DNA of 64,000 bases from contig NZ_QJJK01000003.1 in NCBI RefSeq assembly GCF_003201475.1, positions 372,001 through 436,000 of the forward strand, read 5' to 3'. A model generated the notes under the pieces. That model worked only from the letters and a program-made list of their open reading frames with translations, ran no database searches and was not told the origin of the DNA. Positions 49,120-59,001 of the stretch are shown here, in pieces. Both the position numbers and the translations under genes were made by a program. How positions within the stretch are numbered: the stretch's first letter is position 1; the number at the start of each line of letters is the position of its first letter. The DNA is from Chelatococcus asaccharovorans. GTDB lineage: Bacteria > Pseudomonadota > Alphaproteobacteria > Rhizobiales > Beijerinckiaceae.

Positions 49120-52062
49120 ATGGCCAACAAGATGCTTATCGATGCGGCCCACCCGGAAGAGACCCGGGTGGTCGTGGTTCGCGGAAACAAGGTTGAAGAG
49201 TTCGATTTCGAGTCAGCCAACCGCAAACAACTGCGTGGCAATATCTATCTTGCCAAGGTCACGCGTGTGGAGCCTTCGCTGCAGGCAGCCTTCATCGAGT
49301 ACGGAGGCAACCGCCATGGCTTTCTGGCCTTCAGCGAGATCCACCCCGACTATTACCAGATCCCGGTCGCGGACCGTCAGGCGCTGATCGAAGAGGAAGC
49401 GCAGGCCGAGCGTGATGCCGAGCGCGACGAGGAGCGCGCCGCCAACCGCCGGAGTTCGCGCGGCCGTGAGCGCCGCCGCAACGACGATAAAGCGGTCAGC
49501 GCTGAGGCGACCCCGGCAGACAGGGGCGAGGAGGCACCTGCCGGCGACGAGGACGGCGTCACGGCCGTCTCCGCGGATGTCGATGTCGCACGCAACGATG
49601 ATCATCGCGAGGGCGATCTCCCGGCTCCGGACGCCTCGGGCGAAACCTCCGAAGGCTCCGATGAAGACGGTGACGATGCCGCCCATGAGGACGATATCGT
49701 CGAGCAGGTCGGCGGATCCGCCGATGCCTCGGAGGAACTGCCTGACCGCCGCCAGCGTCCGCTGCGTCGTCAGTACAAGATCCAGGAAGTGATCAAGCGC
49801 CGCCAGGTTCTTCTCGTCCAGGTCGTGAAGGAAGAGCGCGGCAACAAGGGCGCAGCCCTCACCACCTATCTGTCGCTCGCCGGTCGCTATTCCGTCCTGA
49901 TGCCGAACACCGCGCGCGGTGGCGGCATTTCGCGCAAGATCACCAATGCGGCTGATCGCAAGCGCCTGAAGGAAATGGCGCAGGAGCTCGAGGTGCCGGA
50001 TGGGATGGGGATCATCCTGCGCACGGCCGGCGCCCTGCGCACCAAGGCCGAGATCAAGCGCGACTTCGAGTATCTGCTGCGCCTTTGGGAAAGCGTGCGC
50101 GAACTCACGCTGAAGTCCACGGCCCCTGCCCTCGTCTATGAGGAAGGCTCGCTCATCAAGCGCGCCATCCGCGACCTCTACAACAAGGACATCGACGAAG
50201 TTCACGTGTCCGGCGAGGAAGGCTATCGCGAGGCCAAGGACTTCATGCGCATGCTCATGCCGAGCCATGCGAAGGCCGTCCAGCCGTACCGCGACAACCT
50301 TCCGCTCTTCGTGCGCAATGGCGTCGAGTCCCAGCTCGATGCCATGTTCTCGAACCAGGTGACGCTGCGCTCCGGCGGCTACATCGTCATCAATCCCACG
50401 GAAGCCCTCGTTTCGATCGACGTGAACTCCGGGCGCTCGACCCGCGAGCACAATATCGAGGACACGGCACTCAAGACCAATCTCGAGGCTGCCGAAGAAA
50501 TTTCACGGCAACTGCGCTTGCGCGACCTCGCCGGGCTGATCGTCATCGACTTCATCGACATGGAGGAAAAGCGCAACAACCGCGCGGTCGAGAAGAAGCT
50601 GAAGGATTGCCTCAAGGACGATCGCGCGCGGATCCAGGTCGGCCGCATCTCGGCCTTCGGACTGATGGAAATGTCGCGCCAGCGCATCCGCACGGGCGTG
50701 CTCGAGAGCTCCTCCGTCCCCTGCCCGCATTGCGCGGGTTCCGGCTTCGTGCGCGCGACACCCTCGATCGCCCTGCATATCCTGCGTTCCGTCGAAGAGA
50801 CCCTGCTGAAGAGCGCCACGCACAACGTCACCATCAAGACGCCGGCGACGATCGCCCTCTACATTCTCAACCAGAAGCGCGGTCATCTGCGTGACCTCGA
50901 GATGCGCTTCGGCGTGACGATCACCGTGGTCGCTGATGAAAGCTTCATCGGCGCGACGCATTTCGCGCTTGAACGCGGCGAGCTCGCCGTCAAGCCCGAG
51001 CCCTCGATGCTTCCGGCGCGCGTTCAGGTCGACACCATCATCCCCGAGGAAGAGGAAGAGCCCGTCGCCGAGAAAGAGGACGAAGAGGAGCAAGCCGAAG
51101 GCGAGGAAGCCTTGGCCGAGAGCGCCCAGGCCGCTCCGGCCGGGGCGCGCCCGCACGATGACCAGCGCCGCGAAAGCGAGGGCGCCCTCGGCGAGGAGGG
51201 CGGCCGCCGCCGCCGCCGCCGGCGGCGCCGGCGCGGTGGCCGCGGTAGTGAGCATCGCGGTGATCAGCCGGTCAACGGCGTCCAGGCTGAAGGGCAAGAG
51301 CATGGCGCAGAGGACGACGCCGACGCCGAGGATGAGGCCGACGCGCTTGCCGCCGGGGAGGCCCAGTGGGAAGTCCAGGGCGAGGTGCCGGCCGTTGACG
51401 CAACCGCCGATGCAGGGTCGGCCGCCGAGGAGGCTGCCGTAACGGCCGAGCCGGTCGTGGCCGTCGCCCCAGAGGTTGAAGCTGTGGTCGAAGCGGTGGT
51501 CGAGGCTCCCGCCAAACCGAGGCGCCGTCGTTCGAGCAAGGCCGTGAAGGCTGAGGTCGCGGCCGCACCGGCAGAGGCCACGCTTGAGGCGCCCGCGGAG
51601 CCCGCTCCCAGCGCCGAGAGCCCCGCAAAGGCCAAGCCTCGCCGCCGCAAGGCTCAGACCCAGAAGGCTGCCGGCACCAAGGAGACTGCCGTTGCGCGCG
51701 AAGCGGTCGCTCCCCGCGCGGAGGCTCCTGAGGAGGCTCCTGTCGAGGAGACTGCGCCGGTCGCCGCGTTAGCCGGAGAGGACGAGACGGTGCCCGCAAA
51801 GAAGAAGGGCGCGCGCGCACCCCGCAAGGCCGCGGCAACCGCACGCCCGCGGGCGTCGAAGGCCAAGGCGGTCGCAGGTACGGAAGACGCGGGTGCAGAT
51901 GCTTCTGCGCAGGCGGCGCCGGCGGGCGAGACGGCCGCAACCGAGGCGCCGGCCGCGGCTCCCGCTGGAGAAGAGACACCATCCGCCGCCCAGCCCAAGG
52001 ACAATCGCCCGAAGCGTACTGGCTGGTGGTCGCGCGCCAAGGCGACCATCACGGGTAGTTAG
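49120..52062 (+). CDS. rne: Ribonuclease E
   Basis: RNase E is the endonuclease that starts most mRNA decay and processes rRNA and tRNA. The 980-residue product has an N-terminal S1/5'-sensor region split by a long acidic insertion (about residues 90-215), the DNase I-like catalytic part with metal ligands Asp434 (SIDVNSGRST) and Asp477 (VIDFIDM), and the zinc-link CPHC (Cys535, Cys538). The C-terminal half is disordered: a very basic Arg run, then Ala/Pro/Glu-rich sequence, ending in RTGWWSRAKATITGS, a conserved alphaproteobacterial tip. Such tails dock degradosome partners. Confidence 0.96.
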   Translation: MANKMLIDAAHPEETRVVVVRGNKVEEFDFESANRKQLRGNIYLAKVTRVEPSLQAAFIEYGGNRHGFLAFSEIHPDYYQIPVADRQALIEEEAQAERDAERDEERAANRRSSRGRERRRNDDKAVSAEATPADRGEEAPAGDEDGVTAVSADVDVARNDDHREGDLPAPDASGETSEGSDEDGDDAAHEDDIVEQVGGSADASEELPDRRQRPLRRQYKIQEVIKRRQVLLVQVVKEERGNKGAALTTYLSLAGRYSVLMPNTARGGGISRKITNAADRKRLKEMAQELEVPDGMGIILRTAGALRTKAEIKRDFEYLLRLWESVRELTLKSTAPALVYEEGSLIKRAIRDLYNKDIDEVHVSGEEGYREAKDFMRMLMPSHAKAVQPYRDNLPLFVRNGVESQLDAMFSNQVTLRSGGYIVINPTEALVSIDVNSGRSTREHNIEDTALKTNLEAAEEISRQLRLRDLAGLIVIDFIDMEEKRNNRAVEKKLKDCLKDDRARIQVGRISAFGLMEMSRQRIRTGVLESSSVPCPHCAGSGFVRATPSIALHILRSVEETLLKSATHNVTIKTPATIALYILNQKRGHLRDLEMRFGVTITVVADESFIGATHFALERGELAVKPEPSMLPARVQVDTIIPEEEEEPVAEKEDEEEQAEGEEALAESAQAAPAGARPHDDQRRESEGALGEEGGRRRRRRRRRRGGRGSEHRGDQPVNGVQAEGQEHGAEDDADAEDEADALAAGEAQWEVQGEVPAVDATADAGSAAEEAAVTAEPVVAVAPEVEAVVEAVVEAPAKPRRRRSSKAVKAEVAAAPAEATLEAPAEPAPSAESPAKAKPRRRKAQTQKAAGTKETAVAREAVAPRAEAPEEAPVEETAPVAALAGEDETVPAKKKGARAPRKAAATARPRASKAKAVAGTEDAGADASAQAAPAGETAATEAPAAAPAGEETPSAAQPKDNRPKRTGWWSRAKATITGS

Positions 52063-52118
52063 GCCCCGTCGCGGAGACGACTATCAACGCGAGGTGGCGG
52101 ACCTCTGCATGTGAAATA

Positions 52119-52146
52119 GAAAAGGGCAGCGCGAGCTGCCCTTTTT
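52119..52146. terminator. Bidirectional terminator between rne and the DHA2 exporter
   Basis: A 10-bp stem (aaagggcagc with gctgcccttt) and a 4-base loop with T run ctttttc on the plus strand. The minus strand also ends in CTTTTCTA. It can serve both convergent genes, though it is stronger for rne. Confidence 0.88.
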
Positions 52147-52162
52147 CATGGAGAATCCGGTG

Positions 52163-53665
52163 CTACTCCATCACATGCGGCGGCGTCTCGCCGATGGTGC
52201 TTCGCAGCGGGCGCTCCTCCATGCGGATCAGGGCCAGGAGAGCAACGCCTAAACAGACGGCTGCCGCGACGAAAACCCAGCGGAACGCCGGTGCGAAATC
52301 CGCCGTGCTGCCGGAAAAGGCGGCCGACAGGTTCTCGTGGCTCATGCCCGCCCCACCGCCCGCCCCACCACCGTGCAACAGCAGGCCGAACACGATGGCG
52401 CCGAAAATGGCCACGGCGATCGCGCCGCCCAGTTGACGCGCGAAGTTCATCAAACCCATGGTCATGCCAAGCTGATACAGCGGCACTGCGTTCTGGATCG
52501 AAATGGTGGTCACGGGTAGCGAGGTCCCGAGCGAGACACTCACGATGATGAAGATGGCCTCCAGGGCGATGAGCGGCATGGGTTCCGGGTGAAGCGCCAG
52601 GACGATCAGCCCCAACGTTGAGAACGACAGGCCGACGATCGGCAGCCGCTTGTAGTGCCTGACCTTCGGCATCAGTGCGCCGGAGATGAACGCCCCGCAC
52701 ACCGTTCCCGCCATCAAGGGTATCAGGACGACACCCGTTGCCCCGGCACTGAAGCCATAGACCGTCTGCAGATAGACCGGCAGATAGATCGACAGGCCGA
52801 TGAACGATCCCATGGAAAAGGCGGTCGAGATATTGCCGGTGCGCACCACCTGGTTTTTGAGCAGCGACAAAGGCAGGAAAGGCTCGGGCGCCGCATGCAG
52901 CCTGACGACGAAGGCGATCCAGAACACCACCGACAGCACACCGAGGCCTATGATCTCGAATGAAAGCCAGGGATAGGTGATGCCGCCCCAGTTGAGCAGC
53001 AGCATCAGCGAAACGGTCGCCGCCAGCAGGATGATGCCGCCGAGGACGTCGATGCGGTGCTTGCGTTCGTGCCGCGGCAGCTTGCGCAGCAGGCGATACG
53101 TCATCAGAAACGCGGCGAGTCCGAGGGGCAGGTTGATCCAGAAGATCAGGGACCAGTGCAGCTTATCGGCGAAGAAGCCGCCGAGCAGGGGCCCGAGCAC
53201 GCTTGCGGAGAGAAACACAGACGCAATGAAGGCCTGATAGCGCGAGCGTTCCTTCGGCGAGGTGATGTCGCCCATGATCGTCTGCGCGAGCGCGATAAGC
53301 CCGCCGCCGCCGAGCCCCTGGATGAAGCGGCCGATGATCAGCGTGAGCATCGTCGGCGCCAGGGCGCACAGCACGGATCCGATGATAAAGATGCCGATGC
53401 CCACAAGCAGCGTGATACGCCGGCCATGGACATCGCTGAACTTGCCATAGAGCGGCGTCACCGCCGTCGCCGCCAGGAGATAGGCCGTCACGACCCATGG
53501 CAGATGGACGGCATCGCCGAGGGCACGGCCGATGGTCGGCATCGCCGTGGCGACGATTGTCTGGTCGAGCGCGCCCAGGAACATCGCCAGCATCACGCCT
53601 ACGATGATCGACACCACCTCAGCATGGGTCAGGGTGCCGTGTTGGGCTGGCGGTGCGATATTCAT
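52163..53665 (-). CDS. DHA2-family drug exporter (major facilitator, 14 helices)
   Basis: A 500-residue inner-membrane transporter. The start MNIAPPAQHGTLTH was chosen; the frame is open upstream. About 14 hydrophobic segments are visible. Family features are LDQTIVATAMPTIGRALGD (motif D1), GKFSDVHGRRITLLVG (motif A), RFIQGLGGGGLIALAQTIMGD (motif B) and LGPLLGGFFAD (motif C, marks exporters). It probably pumps drugs or other organic compounds out with protons. No membrane-fusion partner or regulator gene is adjacent, so it probably works alone. Confidence 0.93.
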   Translation of the reverse strand: MNIAPPAQHGTLTHAEVVSIIVGVMLAMFLGALDQTIVATAMPTIGRALGDAVHLPWVVTAYLLAATAVTPLYGKFSDVHGRRITLLVGIGIFIIGSVLCALAPTMLTLIIGRFIQGLGGGGLIALAQTIMGDITSPKERSRYQAFIASVFLSASVLGPLLGGFFADKLHWSLIFWINLPLGLAAFLMTYRLLRKLPRHERKHRIDVLGGIILLAATVSLMLLLNWGGITYPWLSFEIIGLGVLSVVFWIAFVVRLHAAPEPFLPLSLLKNQVVRTGNISTAFSMGSFIGLSIYLPVYLQTVYGFSAGATGVVLIPLMAGTVCGAFISGALMPKVRHYKRLPIVGLSFSTLGLIVLALHPEPMPLIALEAIFIIVSVSLGTSLPVTTISIQNAVPLYQLGMTMGLMNFARQLGGAIAVAIFGAIVFGLLLHGGGAGGGAGMSHENLSAAFSGSTADFAPAFRWVFVAAAVCLGVALLALIRMEERPLRSTIGETPPHVME

Positions 53666-54146
53666 GACGGTCCCTGGTCGTTTCCCTCTGCCGTCGCGGC
53701 CGGCAATCGACGTCCTGGAAACGAGACGGGTGCGACCCATGAGGCCCGCTGTCTATAACAGATTGAAACGGGGATGCGATCTGCGATGAGCGGGAGGCTG
53801 CCATGTTGCCGGGAGCCTGCGTGCTGGGAGCAGCCCCCCGGCGAACGTCGCCGGTCGTCAGAGGGCGCAAGACGCGATCGCCAGTTCACCCGCAGGCCTG
53901 CCAGCACCGCCTGGCTCGTCGCCGCCCCGCGCAGCTCCGTGACATAATTTGCGGCGACGATGGCGTCCTCCGAGAGACGGCCCTCGATCTCGGCGCCGAG
54001 GATCGCAGCATCGGCGAATACAGGATGCGCCAACAGGTTCGACGGATATGCTTCCCCGTCACGAGCAGAGAGAAATCGTCGAGATGAGGACCGTCGCGAT
54101 GAGGCCCATGGCGTCATTCCGGGGCGCTCGAATATCGCCGTTCATC
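53666..54146. other. Gene-free stretch with a possible gene remnant
   Basis: About 480 bases between the exporter and the aminotransferase. No intact gene. One fragment that resembles the end of an outer-membrane barrel protein is listed separately. Confidence 0.5.
53878..54048 (-). pseudogene. Possible remnant of an autotransporter-type beta-barrel C-terminus
   Basis: The minus-strand frame encodes about 57 residues with alternating hydrophobic pattern (EIEGRLSEDAIVAANYV, then TSQAVLAGLRVNW), which resembles the last strands of autotransporter barrels. There is no start or upstream part, and the frame runs on past the expected end. This is pattern recognition only. Confidence 0.3.
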
Positions 54147-55346
54147 TCAAATATGCGGCAACCAGTTGCGTAGCCGCTCAACAGTACCCCGGCAATCGGC
54201 CTCGGAGCCCGCAAAAGACAGCCGGAGATAGCGATGGCCTTCGTCCTGATCGAAATCGAGCCCGGGCGTCGCCGCCACGCCCGTGTCCGCGAGCAGACGC
54301 CGGCAGAAGTCGAGGGAATCATTCGTGAAGCGCGAGACGTCGGCATAGACATAAAAAGCGCCGTCGGCCGGCGCGAGCCGGTCGAGCCCCAGGGCGGGCA
54401 GCTCGTTGAGGAGCAAGGCCCGGTTGGCGGCGTATCCCGCCTTGATCATCTCCAGTTCTTCGGCCGCACCGAAGGCCGCCTCGGCGGCGACCTGACTGAG
54501 GTAGGGCGGGGAAATGAAGAGATTTTGCGCCAGCCGCTCGATCGGACGCACGATCCGCTCCGGCATCACCAGCCAGCCGATGCGCCAGCCCGTCATGCAG
54601 AAATATTTGGAGAAGGAGTTGACGATGATGGCATCGTCGTCGAAGGCAAGCGCCGTTTCCGCCGGCGCTTCATAGGTAAGGCCGTGGTAGATCTCGTCGG
54701 AAATAAACCAGAGGCCGAGTTCCCGGCAGGTCTGCCCCACCGCCCGCAGGGCCTCCCGCCCCATGACGGTGCCGGTCGGGTTGCCCGGGCTCATCGTCAG
54801 GACCCCTGCCAGAGGCGCCTCCCCGTGGATCCTGCGCAGCGCCGCCGCCTCAATGACCCAGCCGGATGCGGCATTGGCCGGAACGGGCACCGGCTCGAGG
54901 CCGAGGGCCAGCAATGTGTTGCGATAGGCAGGATAGCCCGGCGAGGCGATGGCGACCCTGGCGCCGGGCTCGAACAGCGCGAGGAAGGCGAGCACGAAGC
55001 CGCCGGAGGAGCCCGTCGTCACGGCGATGCGTTCGGGCGCCAGGCTGAGGCCGTAAAGCCGGCGATAGTGGCTGGCGATCGCCGCGCGCAGACTCGGCAA
55101 GCCAAGGGCTTCGGTGTAGCCGATACGGCCGATGGCGAGCGCGGCCTGGGCCGCCTCCCGTGCAAGACGCGGCGCGGCCGCCGTCGGCTCGCCGATCTCC
55201 ATGTGGATCACACTGTCCCCTGCCCGCTCCTTGGTCTTGGCAGCCGACAGAACATCCATGGCCAGGAACGGTGCCACTGCGGCCATCCGTGTCGCGAGAC
55301 AGGGGCCTGGCCATGCGGCGGGAACGGAAGACTTGGGCTCGATCAT
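54147..55346 (-). CDS. Class I/II PLP-dependent aminotransferase
   Basis: A 399-residue fold-type I aminotransferase. The start MIEPKSSVPAAWPG was chosen because the upstream extension is not family-like. Features are HMEIGEPTAAAP, the PLP lysine in NSFSKYFCMTGWRIGW, SPGNPTGTVM, SDEIYHGLTY and the C-terminal Arg region YLRLSFAGS. It belongs to the aspartate/aromatic-type subgroup; the substrate cannot be told from sequence. It is divergent from the M48 peptidase gene, with about 150 bases between them. Confidence 0.9.
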   Translation of the reverse strand: MIEPKSSVPAAWPGPCLATRMAAVAPFLAMDVLSAAKTKERAGDSVIHMEIGEPTAAAPRLAREAAQAALAIGRIGYTEALGLPSLRAAIASHYRRLYGLSLAPERIAVTTGSSGGFVLAFLALFEPGARVAIASPGYPAYRNTLLALGLEPVPVPANAASGWVIEAAALRRIHGEAPLAGVLTMSPGNPTGTVMGREALRAVGQTCRELGLWFISDEIYHGLTYEAPAETALAFDDDAIIVNSFSKYFCMTGWRIGWLVMPERIVRPIERLAQNLFISPPYLSQVAAEAAFGAAEELEMIKAGYAANRALLLNELPALGLDRLAPADGAFYVYADVSRFTNDSLDFCRRLLADTGVAATPGLDFDQDEGHRYLRLSFAGSEADCRGTVERLRNWLPHI

Positions 55347-55500
55347 GATAAAAAAGTGATCCTTGCAAAAATTTGGCGCCAATCGCGATGACGGCTTTCT
55401 GATTTGACTGAATTTCTTCAATTTGTCCCGATAGCATGACGTCACGCCCAACTGACGCGCCATTCCATCTCTGATCAAAGACAAACTGCGTTCCATCAGC

Positions 55501-56937
55501 ATGCGTTTTTCTCGAGCTCTCCGTTTCCCCCGGTCTTTTCTGTCCCCGTTGGCGGCGGTGGCCCCCGCCGCGCGGGATGCGGTGGCGGGCGTCACCTGTC
55601 TGGCCCTGGTTCTGGCGCCCGTCGCCGCCCAGGCGCAAAGCGGCGAGCGGACCCAGGTGGTCCGCGACGCGGAAATCGAAAAACTCCTGATGGATTATTC
55701 CACGCCGGTGCTGAAGGCCGCAGGCATACGCGTCAGCGCGGTCAAGGTCATCCTCATCCAGAACCCCACCTTCAACGCCTTCGTCGCCAACGGGCAGAAG
55801 ATTTTCGTGAACACGGGCGCGCTGATCGAATCACGTTCGCCCAACGAGATCATCGGCGTGCTCGCCCATGAGAGCGGCCACATCGCCGGTGGCCATCTGG
55901 CGCGGCTGCATCAGCAGATCGCCAATGCCAAGATCCTGTCGGTCGTCGGCATGCTCGCGGGCGCGGGCGCGCTGGCAGGCTCCGCCGGCGGACGTGTCGG
56001 CCAGGGCGGCGTCGGCGCCGGCGGGGTTCTGGCGGGATCCCAGGAGCTGGTGCGTCGCAACCTGCTCTCCTACCAGCGCTCCGAGGAGCAGGCCGCGGAC
56101 CAGGCCGCCGTGCGTTATCTCACGGCCACCGGGCAATCGGCCAAAGGCCTGCTCGATACGATGAAGCGCATGGACGACAATTCCCTGTTCCGCACATCGG
56201 GGCTCGACCCTTACGTCCTCAGCCATCCCCTCCCCAAGGAGCGTATGGCAGCGTTGGAGCAGTTGGCAAAAAAGAGCCCGGCCTACGACGCCAAGGATTC
56301 AGCGGCGCTCGTCGCCCGGCATGAACTGATGCGCGCCAAACTGTCCGGTTTCACCGAGCGGCCGGAGACGGTCATGCGTCGCTATCCCCCCAGCGATCGA
56401 TCCGTGGCGGCGCGCTATGCCCGGGCGATTATGGCCTACCGGACCGCCCGTTCCAGCCAGGCCGTGACCCTGATGGATGAGCTCTTGCGGGAGCAGCCGA
56501 AGAACCCGTATTTCTGGGAGATGAAGGGCCAGGCCCTGTTGGAGAGCGGCCGGGCGCGCGAGGCCATCGCGCCCTTGCGCCAGGCCGTCGCCCTCACCCC
56601 ATCGTCGGCGCTGATTCGCGCGATGCTCGGCCGCGCCATGGTGGCCTCCGGTGATCCGGGCGTCGTGGACCAGGCCATCCGCGAATTGTCGAACGCGACG
56701 CAGCGCGAGCCGGAGCTCGCCGACGCCTTCCGTGATCTGTCGACGGCCTATGCGCGCAAGGGCGACATCGGCATGGCCGAATTGGCAGCGAGCCAATACT
56801 ATTTCGCGCGTGGCGAATGGGACCAGGCCGCGACCCAGGCAACCCGCGCCAAGGCCAAGCTCAAGCCGAATTCACCGGCCTGGCTGCGCGCCGATGACAT
56901 TTTAGCCTATCAACCGGAGCGGCCGCCGGGTAAGTGA
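55501..56937 (+). CDS. M48 family metalloprotease with TPR-like C-terminus (BepA-like)
   Basis: A 478-residue exported protein with a long signal sequence (about residues 1-46, ending AAQAQ). The M48 zinc site is HESGH (His123, Glu124, His127, in GVLAHESGHIAGGH), and the third-ligand region SEEQAADQAAVRYL is intact. A glycine-rich loop lies between. The C-terminal half (from about residue 270) holds helical TPR-like repeats. BepA-type proteins check outer-membrane protein and LPS-transport assembly in the periplasm. The DsbA-like gene follows 25 bases later, suggesting an operon for envelope protein quality. Confidence 0.93.
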   Translation: MRFSRALRFPRSFLSPLAAVAPAARDAVAGVTCLALVLAPVAAQAQSGERTQVVRDAEIEKLLMDYSTPVLKAAGIRVSAVKVILIQNPTFNAFVANGQKIFVNTGALIESRSPNEIIGVLAHESGHIAGGHLARLHQQIANAKILSVVGMLAGAGALAGSAGGRVGQGGVGAGGVLAGSQELVRRNLLSYQRSEEQAADQAAVRYLTATGQSAKGLLDTMKRMDDNSLFRTSGLDPYVLSHPLPKERMAALEQLAKKSPAYDAKDSAALVARHELMRAKLSGFTERPETVMRRYPPSDRSVAARYARAIMAYRTARSSQAVTLMDELLREQPKNPYFWEMKGQALLESGRAREAIAPLRQAVALTPSSALIRAMLGRAMVASGDPGVVDQAIRELSNATQREPELADAFRDLSTAYARKGDIGMAELAASQYYFARGEWDQAATQATRAKAKLKPNSPAWLRADDILAYQPERPPGK

Positions 56938-56962
56938 CACAATCCGGGCGCACAGGGTGTGA

Positions 56963-57775
56963 ATGTCTTTGACAGATTGGATATCGTGGATGCGCTTTTC
57001 ATTCCTTCCGCGCGCCGCTGCCGTCGCCATCGTGGCACTGCTGGCGGCGCCGTCGCTCATGCAAACGTCAGCCGCGGCCGCAGAGCTGTCGGCCACGGAG
57101 AAGACGGCCATCGAGCAGGTCGTGCGCGACTATCTCCTCCGCAACCCCGAGGTTCTCCAGGAGGCCATGGTTGAACTCGAGCGGCGCCAGCAGGACAACC
57201 AGCGCAAGGCGCAGGAAGACGCCGTCGCGGGCGAGATGACGGCGCTCTACGACGCCGAAAGCAATATCGTTGTCGGCAACCCCAAGGGTGATGTGACCCT
57301 GGTCGAATTTTTCGACTACAACTGCGGCTACTGCAAGCGCGCGCTCGACGATGTCGCCCAGCTCGTGAAGCAGGATCCCAATCTGCGCGTGATTCTCAAG
57401 GATTTCCCGATCCTGCGCCCCGAATCGCTTGATGCCGCCCTCTATGCGCGGGCCGCTCAGCACCAGCTCCCGGGTGCCAAATTCTTCGATTACCACACCC
57501 GCCTGATGGGCGCGAAGGGGCTGGTCGGCAAAGAGCAGGCGATCGCGGTTGCCAAGGAGATGGGGCTCGATATGGCCCGCCTCCAGAAGGACGCCACTTC
57601 CGACGCGCGCAAGGCCGAAATCCGGGAAACGCTGGCGCTCGGCGACAGGCTCTCGTTGACCGGGACGCCGGCCTTCGTCCTTGGCAAGGACGTCGTCTTC
57701 GGCGCCGTCGGCCATGCCCCGCTGCAACAGGCGATCGCCTCGGTCCGGCAGTGCGGGCGCACCGCCTGCTCCTGA
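56963..57775 (+). CDS. DsbA-family thiol:disulfide oxidoreductase
   Basis: A 270-residue exported thioredoxin-fold protein. The N-terminal hydrophobic stretch (about residues 12-40, ending SAAAAE) is a signal peptide or anchor. A helical segment (about residues 42-85, LRNPEVLQEAMVELERRQQD) precedes the domain. The active site is CGYC (Cys121, Cys124, in FFDYNCGYCKRAL), with the cis-Pro in TGTPAFV. The N-terminal helical part resembles the DsbA-like proteins called BdbD or ScsC-type. It is likely periplasmic and co-transcribed with the M48 peptidase gene. Confidence 0.93.
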   Translation: MSLTDWISWMRFSFLPRAAAVAIVALLAAPSLMQTSAAAAELSATEKTAIEQVVRDYLLRNPEVLQEAMVELERRQQDNQRKAQEDAVAGEMTALYDAESNIVVGNPKGDVTLVEFFDYNCGYCKRALDDVAQLVKQDPNLRVILKDFPILRPESLDAALYARAAQHQLPGAKFFDYHTRLMGAKGLVGKEQAIAVAKEMGLDMARLQKDATSDARKAEIRETLALGDRLSLTGTPAFVLGKDVVFGAVGHAPLQQAIASVRQCGRTACS

Positions 57776-58039
57776 TCCGGTCGATAAAGCGGCGGAAGAG
57801 CGCTGGCGGCGGCAGCCGTTCCCAAGGAACGGTTGCCGTTGAAGAAGCATGCTCTTCCCCTGGCACGCGGTTCGCGCTAAGACGCGCCCTTGCGATGGAA
57901 TGAAAAACGGCCGTCGTGCTCGGGAATCTGTTGGCAGCTCGATTGCGGCAACGATGGTCCATTGCCATCGGAACGCTCCTGCCCGTGAACTCAATCCGCC
58001 GAGACGCTTCTTGCGGCTTGGCACAACCGCAGAGCCGAT

Positions 58040-58534
58040 ATGGTCGCGATCCACGTCGTTAACGGCCCCAACCTCAACCTGCTGGGACGGCGCGAGCCGC
58101 AGACCTACGGCAGCCTGACCCTCGCTGATATCGAGCAACGCCTCAATGATCGCGCGACGGCGCGTGGCGGCGTCGCATTGACCTTCCGCCAGAGCAACAG
58201 CGAAGGCGATCTCGTCACCTTCATCCAGGAGGCAGGGATCGCCGGGGCCGGCATCATTCTGAATGCCGCGGCCTACACCCATACCTCCATCGCCTTGCGC
58301 GACGCGATCAAAAGCGTCGACGCCCTCGCCATTGAAGTGCATCTGTCAAATGTGCATGCGCGTGAGGACTTTCGCCACCATTCCACCATCGCAGCAGTCG
58401 CGATCGGGGTCATCTGCGGCTTCGGCGCAGCGAGCTACGATCTGGCCTTTGACGCGCTCGTGCCTATCCTCGAGAAGCGCGATAGCACCAACGCAACGAA
58501 GACTGCCGCCAAGACTACCGGGACCCCGCAATGA
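58040..58534 (+). CDS. aroQ: Type II 3-dehydroquinate dehydratase
   Basis: This enzyme makes 3-dehydroshikimate in the pathway to aromatic amino acids, as a dodecamer. The 164-residue product has the entry [17 protein letters not shown] with catalytic Tyr23, the flexible-loop Arg just before it, [19 protein letters not shown] and the catalytic His region [17 protein letters not shown]. The C-terminus carries a short Thr/Lys-rich extension. The stop overlaps the accB start (ATGA), so these genes are translationally coupled. Confidence 0.97.
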   Translation: MVAIHVVNGPNLNLLGRREPQTYGSLTLADIEQRLNDRATARGGVALTFRQSNSEGDLVTFIQEAGIAGAGIILNAAAYTHTSIALRDAIKSVDALAIEVHLSNVHAREDFRHHSTIAAVAIGVICGFGAASYDLAFDALVPILEKRDSTNATKTAAKTTGTPQ

Positions 58535-59001
58535 CGAAACTGCCCACCGCCAAGCAAAGCCCGATTGATCCTGAACTCGTACACGAACTGGCGCGCCTGA
58601 TTGCCGAGACGGATCTCACCGAGATCGAAGTCGAGAAGGGGGACCTGCGCATTCGCGTGGCGCGCAACGTGACGACGGCGGTGCATGTGCCTGTGGCGGC
58701 GGCGCCTGCCCCGGTGGCCCCCGTTCCGGCCGCGGTCTCTGCGCCTGCCAAGCCGGACGCGCATCACCCCGGCAGCGTCACCTCGCCGATGGTCGGCACC
58801 GCCTATCTCCGGCCCTCGCCGGACGCCAAGCCCTTCGTCGATATCGGCACGCGCGTCGAGAAGGGCGATAAGCTCCTCCTCGTCGAGGCCATGAAGACCT
58901 TCAACGATATCGTTGCGCCGCGCGCAGGTGCCGTGACCGCCATTCTGGTCGAGGACGGGCAGCCGGTGGAATACGGCGAGCCACTCCTTGTGATCGAATG
59001 A
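58531..59001 (+). CDS. accB: Biotin carboxyl carrier protein of acetyl-CoA carboxylase
   Basis: AccB carries the biotin that shuttles CO2 in the first step of fatty-acid synthesis. The 156-residue product has an N-terminal helical part, a Pro/Ala-rich linker (about residues 50-75) and the biotinyl domain with biotin-accepting Lys122 in VEAMKTFND. The protruding thumb loop [12 protein letters not shown] is present, as in AccB of fatty-acid synthesis. Its start overlaps the aroQ stop and its stop overlaps the accC start. Confidence 0.97.
   Translation: MTKLPTAKQSPIDPELVHELARLIAETDLTEIEVEKGDLRIRVARNVTTAVHVPVAAAPAPVAPVPAAVSAPAKPDAHHPGSVTSPMVGTAYLRPSPDAKPFVDIGTRVEKGDKLLLVEAMKTFNDIVAPRAGAVTAILVEDGQPVEYGEPLLVIE

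Noticed and set aside
53803-54087. A 94-codon plus-strand frame between the exporter and aminotransferase genes
   Set aside because: Unusual composition, no ribosome-binding site, and the opposite strand reads more like protein.
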